Shown: in pieces, positions 21,922-27,196 of the stretch | Layout: every line of letters begins with the position of its first letter | Position numbering within the stretch: the stretch's first letter is position 1 | Origin: a virus | Length of the DNA: 27,196 bases | IMG/VR virus record: IMGVR_UViG_3300044624_000193 | Coordinates: 1 to 27,196 of that record | Strand: one strand, 5' to 3' | The notes under the pieces: model-generated | Seen by the model: the letters and a program-made list of their open reading frames with translations, nothing else | Databases searched by the model: none | Told to the model about the DNA's origin: nothing | Program-made: the position numbers and the translations under genes

Positions 21922-22443
21922 ATGGGTACAATTTTAACACGTAGATATGAAGAAGAAGAAATGCAAATCATTGCGAAAAATGATGAGCATCACTCCTCTA
22001 TGGTCGAAGATAAGGAGTTTTACAAACAAATGGAACAACGAAATCAGCAGGCCAATCAGATACTAAATCTGACACAAGCAGGTAACAATGCCGCACAGAA
22101 CGCAGAAGTTCTCGTAAAGCATACTAAAGAAAGTGAAGACTGGATCAATAAAAAGTGGAGACCAGCAATGGGTTGGATGTACATGACTGTATGTATTACA
22201 GACTTTGTAATATTCCCAATTCTATGGTCAGTTCTACAGGCAATTGGTGCCGGTCAAGTCACAAGTCAATGGCAACCAGTAACTCTTATGGGTGCTGGTC
22301 TATTCCATATCTCAATGGGTGCAGTTCTTGGTATTGCGGCTTATGGTCGTACTAAAGAAAAGATTGAAGGTGCATCTAACAATGACACTTCAGTTGGTGC
22401 AACAGCACCGGCAGCCCCATCATTGGGCGGAATGTTAAAATAA
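21922..22443 (+). CDS. Putative holin-like membrane protein
   Basis: This 173-residue protein has an N-terminal charged amphipathic helix (residues 1-75, Glu/Gln-rich), then KKWRPAMGWMYM leading into membrane segments at about 83-109 and 118-141, and a short basic/polar end. The W-R-P entry, two-span hairpin and AAYGRTKEKIEG exit resemble the 3TM holin family found in gene-transfer agents and phages. Holins perforate the inner membrane to release endolysin; the GH19 enzyme in this window lacks its own secretion signal and would need one. It is about 11 kb away from that gene, so pairing is inferred. A virion or membrane-tethered structural protein is the main alternative. Confidence 0.5.
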   Translation: MGTILTRRYEEEEMQIIAKNDEHHSSMVEDKEFYKQMEQRNQQANQILNLTQAGNNAAQNAEVLVKHTKESEDWINKKWRPAMGWMYMTVCITDFVIFPILWSVLQAIGAGQVTSQWQPVTLMGAGLFHISMGAVLGIAAYGRTKEKIEGASNNDTSVGATAPAAPSLGGMLK

Positions 22444-22447
22444 ACAC

Positions 22448-22476
22448 TTGACAAATAGTTCCCAGTGTGCTAATAT
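22448..22476 (+). promoter_or_regulatory. Sigma70-type promoter TTGACA-N17-TAATAT
   Basis: A perfect -35, 17-base spacer and a 4/6 -10 hexamer end 6 bases before the ATG at 22483, the same geometry as at 15860. The predicted mRNA is leaderless, and no Shine-Dalgarno is present. Confidence 0.7.
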
Positions 22477-22482
22477 CTAACA

Positions 22483-23283
22483 ATGGATCATTATAGCACA
22501 CTGGGAATTCCACGTACGGCTTCTCCCGAAGAAATCAAAAAAGCATATCGCAAACTTGCGATGGAACATCATCCTGATCGTGGAGGTGATAATGTTAAAT
22601 TCCAAGAACTTAGTATAGCGTATAACACGTTAAGCGACCCAGATAAGAAGGCTGCTTACGATAATCCACAGGCTCAATTCGGTGGTTTCAACTTTGGCCC
22701 AAATGGTTTTGACTTTCAAGATATCTTTAAAGCATTCAATCAACAACAGACTAATCCATTTGAAGCATATGTCCGTCAACAGAATCAACAGCAACAAATG
22801 TATCGTACAAGAGTTACAGTATCATTAGTTGATGCATATAATGGAACCGAACAAGTATTAAAATTGAATACTCCTCAAGGTCTAAAAGTAGTCAATCTTA
22901 AATTGCCTCGAGGTGTAAAAACCGGAGACAATATGCGTTATGATAACGTAGTTAACGGAGCAATGTTACTGATTGAATTCGTAGTATTATCTGACTTACG
23001 TTTTGATAGAAGGGACGATGACTTGTATGCTAATTTACCTATATCAGTATTAGATTTAATTGTTGGAACAACTATTCAATTTACTACTATAGGTAAGAAA
23101 ACACTTGAAGTTACAATTAAGCCGGGAACGCAACCATATATGCAACTAAAGATTCCAGGAGAAGGTATGCCTTCCCGAAACGGTGGAGTAGGTGACCAAA
23201 TACTCTTGCTAAAACCCTTCATACCTGATAATATAGATACTGATATAATAGAAAGTATCAAGCGAGCCTATCAAAATAAATAG
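22483..23283 (+). CDS. DnaJ/CbpA-like J-domain co-chaperone
   Basis: This 266-residue Hsp40 has a J-domain at residues 1-63 (DHYSTLGIPRTASPEEIKKA, with H30-P31-D32 intact), the residue triad that stimulates DnaK ATPase. A short Gly/Phe and Gln-rich linker follows (GGFNFGPNGF, then QQNQQQQM). The C-terminal substrate-binding domains (108-250) contain VTVSLVDAYNGTEQVLKL and IKIPGEGMP-like LKIPGEGMPSRNGG. The zinc-finger cysteines of DnaJ are absent, so it is a class B (CbpA-type) protein. It could direct host DnaK toward phage proteins or feed clients to the ClpA-like unfoldase encoded next, whose promoter overlaps this stop. The start is chosen by the promoter geometry and the intact J-domain. 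Confidence 0.93.
   Translation: MDHYSTLGIPRTASPEEIKKAYRKLAMEHHPDRGGDNVKFQELSIAYNTLSDPDKKAAYDNPQAQFGGFNFGPNGFDFQDIFKAFNQQQTNPFEAYVRQQNQQQQMYRTRVTVSLVDAYNGTEQVLKLNTPQGLKVVNLKLPRGVKTGDNMRYDNVVNGAMLLIEFVVLSDLRFDRRDDDLYANLPISVLDLIVGTTIQFTTIGKKTLEVTIKPGTQPYMQLKIPGEGMPSRNGGVGDQILLLKPFIPDNIDTDIIESIKRAYQNK
23275..23282 (+). promoter_or_regulatory. T4-late-type promoter box AATAAATA
   Basis: AATAAATAGTATTA overlaps the dnaJ-like stop codon. The 21-base gap to the TTG at 23304 holds the Shine-Dalgarno AAAGGA. This box allows late expression of the unfoldase separate from the J-domain gene. Confidence 0.6.
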
Positions 23284-23303
23284 TATTACTAAAGGAAATA
23301 AAA

Positions 23304-25586
23304 TTGCAACAATCACCAGAAATTGAAAACATTATTGAACGTGCTATTGAAGCCGCAAAGGGACGCCAACATGAATATGTTACAGTAGAACATTTGCTAC
23401 TGTCTCTTATCTCACATCCTCCCTTCAAGAAATGTTTGAATCAATTCAACGTTGATACAGATTTAATGATTTCGGAAGTAGAAGCATATCTTAATGGATT
23501 ACATGCTATCGAATCAAAAGAACCCGGCATTCAGCCAAAGCGTACCAATACACTTGAGCGTGTTATGAATCGTTCAGTAACACAAGTATTGTTTACTGGT
23601 CGTAGGCAAGTTACTACAGTTGACTTGTATCTTTCTATTGCTAGTGAAGGTAACTCACATGCACATTACTTTCTATTAAAGTACGGCGTCACTAAAGGTG
23701 ATTTTGTTAATCACTGGCAGAAGGTATATAAGGGAAGTGATTTCACCGCTAATCTAACTGATAATCAAGCAGATGAAATTCTTGAAGAATATACGATTAA
23801 TCTTACACAAATGGCCCGTGAAGATAAACTAGAACCGGTCATTGGTCGCAGTAAAGAAATCGATGACATTATCAATGTCCTCGCAAAGCGTTTCAAGTCA
23901 AACGTATTAATGGTCGGTGACCCAGGGGTTGGTAAAACTGCAATCGCAGAAGGTATTGCTAACGCTATTGTTGCGGGAGAAGTTCCTGAGTTCTTAGAAG
24001 GATATGAACTATTCTCACTTGAGATTGGTTCATTACTAGCAGGATCTAAGTATCGTGGCGACTTTGAAGAAAAGGTAAAGGCTGTACTTGATGCTCTAAC
24101 CATTAAGAAGAAGGCTATTCTTTTCATTGACGAAGCACATACTATGCAAGGTGCGGGTGCATCCAGCAATGGTTCACTAGACTTTGCAAATATGATTAAG
24201 CCTGCAATTACTAAAGGCACATTAAAAGTTATTGCAAGCACAACATGGGAAGAGTTCTACGAAAGTTTTGAAAAGGATCGTGCATTGATGCGCCGATTCT
24301 ATAAGGTAACTATTGATGAACCTTCAACTGAATCTACGATTCGTATTTTGTCAGGACTATCAACTCGCCTCAACGACTTCCACAATGTAAAGATCACGGA
24401 CGAAGCAATCGAAGCCGCAGTAGAAAGTTCAGCACGTTATATTCACGACCGCAAGAATCCTGATAAGTCAATTGACTTACTTGATGCGGCTTGTGCAAAG
24501 CAACGTGTTTTAGGTAATGAAGAAGCAATCATTACTAAGCAATTGATTCACGAACAGGTTGAAAAGTTTACAGGCGTCCCTGCTGATAAGTTGTCAGGAG
24601 ACAACATGGATCGTATTCAGAACCTTGAAATTAATGTTAAGAGTAAGTTGTATGGTCAAGATGCGACCGTAGAACAAGTTCTTGAGCGTGTGTATGTTTC
24701 GTTCGCTGGCATTGGCAACGACACTAAGCCGATTGCAAGTTTCTTGTTCTTGGGCCCAACGGGTACAGGTAAAACAGAACTGGCGAAATTGCTGTCCAAG
24801 AATTTGGATATGCCGCTTCTCAAGTATGACATGTCGGAGTACAGCGAGAAGCACAGTGTAAGCAGTTTGATTGGCCCGCCCCCTGGCTACGTAGGCTTTG
24901 GCGATTCACAAGTACAAGGTGGACGCCTAATTTCAGACTTGAGCAAGAATCCGCACTCAATCTTATTGTTTGACGAAGTTGAAAAGGCTCATCCAGATAT
25001 CTTCAATATTTTCTTGCAGATTCTAGATGAGGGAACTATCACTGGATCAAATGGTAAGCAGGTTTCATGTAAGAATACGCTAATCGTTCTAACATCTAAC
25101 TTGGGTTCAGCGGACAGCGAACGGAACAACATTGGATTTGGTACACAAGAAAAGTCAGGTGAAGATGACAAGGCTCTTAAGCAATTCTTCAAGCCTGAAT
25201 TTAGAAATCGTCTTGATATGGTTTGTAAGTTCAATAAGTTGGACACCCTTTCAATTAAAAAGATTGTTGTCAAGTTCACTGATGACCTTAAGAAGTCATT
25301 ACTAGAAAAGCATAACATCACATTAAACTTTAGTGAACCTGCTATTGAACATCTAGCAGAAGTTGGCTACGATAGTAAAATGGGCGCACGTCCACTTGCA
25401 CGTAAGATTGATGAACTAATTCGTGTACCACTGTCAAAGAAGATTTTGTTTGAACGTGTTTCAAATGCAAATATCATGGCAGTAATGGATGGTGATAAGA
25501 TTGATTTCACTATCTCTAATAAGAAAACAGCGAGAGTAGGTGAAGATGGCATTATCGAAGTTGAAAGTGAACCAGGTAGACCGTGA
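23304..25586 (+). CDS. clpA: ClpA-type AAA+ unfoldase
   Basis: At 760 residues it matches E. coli ClpA (758) and lacks the ClpB middle domain. The N-domain begins PEIENIIERAIEAAKGRQHE, then YVTVEHLLLSLI. D1 has Walker A GDPGVGKT (205-212), pore loop SKYRGDFE (248-255), Walker B LFIDEAH (273-279) and arginine fingers at R330/R331. D2 has Walker A GPTGTGKT (484-491), GYVGF pore loop (528-532), Walker B LLFDEVEKA (554-562), and sensor-2 GARPL (694-698). I610-G611-F612 occupies the position of the ClpA IGL loop and fits the ClpP-binding consensus. TTG is the start, 7 bases after AAAGGA; no nearby ATG exists. It probably unfolds proteins for host ClpP. No phage ClpP is seen here. Confidence 0.92.
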   Translation: MQQSPEIENIIERAIEAAKGRQHEYVTVEHLLLSLISHPPFKKCLNQFNVDTDLMISEVEAYLNGLHAIESKEPGIQPKRTNTLERVMNRSVTQVLFTGRRQVTTVDLYLSIASEGNSHAHYFLLKYGVTKGDFVNHWQKVYKGSDFTANLTDNQADEILEEYTINLTQMAREDKLEPVIGRSKEIDDIINVLAKRFKSNVLMVGDPGVGKTAIAEGIANAIVAGEVPEFLEGYELFSLEIGSLLAGSKYRGDFEEKVKAVLDALTIKKKAILFIDEAHTMQGAGASSNGSLDFANMIKPAITKGTLKVIASTTWEEFYESFEKDRALMRRFYKVTIDEPSTESTIRILSGLSTRLNDFHNVKITDEAIEAAVESSARYIHDRKNPDKSIDLLDAACAKQRVLGNEEAIITKQLIHEQVEKFTGVPADKLSGDNMDRIQNLEINVKSKLYGQDATVEQVLERVYVSFAGIGNDTKPIASFLFLGPTGTGKTELAKLLSKNLDMPLLKYDMSEYSEKHSVSSLIGPPPGYVGFGDSQVQGGRLISDLSKNPHSILLFDEVEKAHPDIFNIFLQILDEGTITGSNGKQVSCKNTLIVLTSNLGSADSERNNIGFGTQEKSGEDDKALKQFFKPEFRNRLDMVCKFNKLDTLSIKKIVVKFTDDLKKSLLEKHNITLNFSEPAIEHLAEVGYDSKMGARPLARKIDELIRVPLSKKILFERVSNANIMAVMDGDKIDFTISNKKTARVGEDGIIEVESEPGRP

Positions 25587-26223
25587 AAAGTTGTACTTTA
25601 ATAAGTACACCTATCGCGGAATATTTGAAACTAAACATCTGTACTATATCTATGATGCAAAGACTATAGATGAATACCGAAGTAACCTATCACAGGCTAG
25701 GGATAACTCAGTACGGTACAGTTGGCGTAAGACTATATTAGATGATACAAAAATTGATTTTGATTTGATCGAAAAGATTATTACATTTAAACGTAAGTAT
25801 TCAGGTAAGAATATCACATTTAGATGTGAGGGTGATAAAATGTCAGTGTTCTCTAATGATGACAAGGTATTGTCTGATATGGTGAAGATTCAGCCCAATG
25901 CAAAGTTAGTAAAGATTTTACCAAGTCCTGTTGGTATCAAATACTTTAAGAAGGAGCCTCCTTCAAAGTATCGTATATATCTTAAAAGTAGTAGAATATC
26001 TGAAGATACTAGGGATTCACTACGTGCATTTATTAGCAGAGACTTAGCCATGCCCAGTGAGTCATTAAGTCGTTCATTAGCAAGTCAAAATCAGTGGAAA
26101 TGGTCTTATGTTCACGATGGTCACTTTATCAATTATAATGAAGAAACTACACTAAGTTACATGGGTTTGATGTTTTCTGAATTAATTGGTAAGGTTTACA
26201 AATTAGAAAAGAAAACGGACTAA
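25546..26223 (+). CDS. Conserved hypothetical protein overlapping clpA
   Basis: This 225-residue protein (from ATG 25546, with an in-frame GTG at 25540 as alternative) overlaps the clpA-like gene by 41 bases. The body is rich in Tyr, Lys and Arg: LYFNKYTYRGIFETKHLYYI, FDLIEKIITFKRKYSG, VLSDMVKIQPNAKLVKILP, then YFKKEPPSKYRIYLKSSRIS and a final helix, LSYMGLMFSELIGKVYKLEK. This is a soluble alpha/beta protein with strongly basic patches, compatible with nucleic-acid or polymerase binding. From memory, similar proteins are found in aquatic T4-like phages, without function. Translation may be coupled to clpA. I assign no role. Confidence 0.7.
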   Translation: MALSKLKVNQVDREKLYFNKYTYRGIFETKHLYYIYDAKTIDEYRSNLSQARDNSVRYSWRKTILDDTKIDFDLIEKIITFKRKYSGKNITFRCEGDKMSVFSNDDKVLSDMVKIQPNAKLVKILPSPVGIKYFKKEPPSKYRIYLKSSRISEDTRDSLRAFISRDLAMPSESLSRSLASQNQWKWSYVHDGHFINYNEETTLSYMGLMFSELIGKVYKLEKKTD

Positions 26224-26231
26224 GATAAATA
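26224..26231 (+). promoter_or_regulatory. T4-late-type promoter box GATAAATA
   Basis: GATAAATAC lies right after the preceding stop. A 23-base leader region to the ATG at 26255 contains the Shine-Dalgarno-like AATGGAG. Confidence 0.65.
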
Positions 26232-26254
26232 CTCTAATACAATGGAGTATTTTC

Positions 26255-26419
26255 ATGGCAAAATTAGTCGAAGATGTAGTAGTAATCAAGTTATCAAAAC
26301 TTATCAAAGATAACGATCCGGCAGATGTAATCGTTACTGACGAAGTACAAACTGCATTAGAACAAGTAGCACAAGAATTAGCCGGCACCGGGGTCTTAGT
26401 AGAAGTAACGAGAGCGTAA
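26255..26419 (+). CDS. Small conserved phage protein, 54 residues
   Basis: This short gene encodes MAKLVEDVVVIKLSKLIKDN..., 54 residues, ending VEVTRA. It has a strand-helix-strand pattern (VVVIKLSKLI; EVQTALEQVAQELAG; VLVEVTR) typical of a tiny alpha/beta domain. AATGGAG precedes the ATG, a late box lies upstream, and the stop is one base before the next ATG. Similar short proteins occur, from memory, in aquatic T4-like phages beside structural genes. No function is assigned. Confidence 0.72.
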   Translation: MAKLVEDVVVIKLSKLIKDNDPADVIVTDEVQTALEQVAQELAGTGVLVEVTRA

Positions 26420-26420
26420 T

Positions 26421-26807
26421 ATGTCTCAATCTACTACTTTAATCCTGTTCCCGCAGACAACCTATTTGAATCCGGGCAACGGAGCACCTTATACTGTCAC
26501 TAGTAATTCACAGCCCGCGGCTGCATATTACTTGGGTAATAGAGATTTGCAAACTGTGCAATATAGTCTAACAAATTGCACAGGGAATCTTATCATTGAA
26601 GCAAGTCTTGCTTCTACACCAACATCAACTGACTGGTTCAGTGTATATGAATTAGAAGCAAATGCTAATGCTACTGCTAATTCGGCTCCGCAGATTGCAA
26701 GTAATGCAATCGCATACACTAACATCGAAGGCAACTTTGTTTATATCAGAGCAAAGATGGAAGACTTCCAAGGTGGTGGAATCAATTTCGTTAAGGTAAG
26801 TTACTAA
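26421..26807 (+). CDS. Small beta-rich virion-like protein
   Basis: This 128-residue protein (MSQSTTLILFPQTTYLNPGN...) has the look of a single beta-sandwich: VQYSLTNCTGNLIIEASLAS, then DWFSVYELE, and the ending NFVYIRAKMEDFQGGGINFV. No signal peptide. The sequence of alternating strands with Asn, Thr and Ser, its neighbours and its late-gene setting suggest a structural or decoration protein. The start follows the previous stop by one base, and the stop directly abuts the next start (TAAATG). Confidence 0.7.
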   Translation: MSQSTTLILFPQTTYLNPGNGAPYTVTSNSQPAAAYYLGNRDLQTVQYSLTNCTGNLIIEASLASTPTSTDWFSVYELEANANATANSAPQIASNAIAYTNIEGNFVYIRAKMEDFQGGGINFVKVSY

Positions 26808-27196
26808 ATGAGTACAGTTGTCATTATGCCTGGTGGCTTTCACCCCTTCCATGCAGGTCATATGGCACTGTATAATTCAGCACGTGAAGCATTTCCTAAT
26901 GCAGAAGTGTTTGTAGCCGCAACTAATGACACAAAGACAAGACCTTTTCCCTTTGCTGTTAAAGAGAAACTAGCAAAAGTTGCTGGAGTAGAACCAGGCC
27001 ATTTTGTACAAGTAAAGAGTCCTTTTCAACCTAAAGAAATTACACAAAATTATAATCCAGACGAAGATATAGTTATTTTTGTTCGTAGCCAGAAGGACAT
27101 GAAAGAAAGTCCTATTCCAGGTGGTGTTAAAAAGAATGGTGAGCCAGCATATTTTCAACCATTCAAGCGTGGTGAACTAGAACCATTTGGTAAACA
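26808..27196 (+). CDS. Nucleotidyltransferase (HxGH superfamily), 3' truncated
   Basis: The 129 visible residues start MSTVVIMPGGFHPFHAGHMA. G-G-F-H-P-F-H15-A-G-H18 is the nucleotide-binding HxGH motif of the cytidylyltransferase/adenylyltransferase superfamily, placed after the first strand as expected. The next strand AEVFVAATND and the segment DEDIVIFVRSQKDM fit the Rossmann-like fold. The frame is open to the window edge. The ATG abuts the previous stop. In aquatic T4-like phages such domains can be fused to long C-terminal extensions; whether that holds here cannot be seen. Substrate (nucleotide cofactor or sugar/lipid precursor) is unknown. Confidence 0.82.
   Translation, partial: MSTVVIMPGGFHPFHAGHMALYNSAREAFPNAEVFVAATNDTKTRPFPFAVKEKLAKVAGVEPGHFVQVKSPFQPKEITQNYNPDEDIVIFVRSQKDMKESPIPGGVKKNGEPAYFQPFKRGELEPFGK

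Overview
The window reads as part of a T4-like myovirus (tailed phage, Caudoviricetes) genome, probably from an aquatic bacterium. The support is a gp4-type head completion protein, a gp44-type clamp loader, a gp31/GroES-type co-chaperonin, PhoH, long alanine/glycine/asparagine-rich fibre proteins of the kind common in marine and freshwater T4-like phages, and repeated T4-late-type promoter boxes (consensus here GATAAATA). The DNA is AT-rich by eye. Genes are packed tightly, all on the + strand except phoH, and no tRNA, insertion sequence or CRISPR array is visible. The host cannot be named from the sequence. No stretch longer than 300 bases lacks a gene; the longest gap is 190 bases at 20584-20773.

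Layout. 1-5787 is a morphogenesis block: a tail-tube-fold baseplate protein (5' truncated), a small conserved protein, gp4, a gp16-like small terminase candidate, and two proteins with capsid-targeting-like peptides and prohead-protease-like sites. The larger of these has an AT-hook and ends at a strong terminator. 5861-15301 is the adhesion block: a 1405-residue repetitive fibre, a 54-residue basic protein, a GH19 endolysin, an Ig-repeat structural protein and a second fibre-like protein. The last two share a module of about 80 residues present four times. 15298-19774 is mixed: a conserved unknown, a DnaE-like GRGS fragment, a GroES-like protein, a Bax-inhibitor-1/YccA-like membrane protein, a small membrane protein, the clamp loader subunit and two small unknowns, closed by a terminator shared with phoH. 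phoH (19801-20583) is the only minus-strand gene. 20774-22443 holds two conserved proteins and a holin-like membrane protein. 22483-25586 encodes a J-domain protein and a full-length ClpA-type unfoldase. 25546-27196 holds an unknown, two small proteins and the start of a nucleotidyltransferase.

How the parts may work together. Late boxes precede morphogenesis and fibre genes, as expected for sliding-clamp-coupled late transcription. The GroES-like, J-domain, ClpA-like and BI-1-like proteins suggest that the phage reshapes host protein folding and turnover. The GH19 enzyme and the holin-like protein could form the lysis pair. Two features deserve most attention. First, promoters sit so close to several start codons that leaderless mRNAs are predicted: four late boxes and two sigma70-like promoters, all without a Shine-Dalgarno. 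Second, one module appears to have been inserted repeatedly into neighbouring virion proteins.
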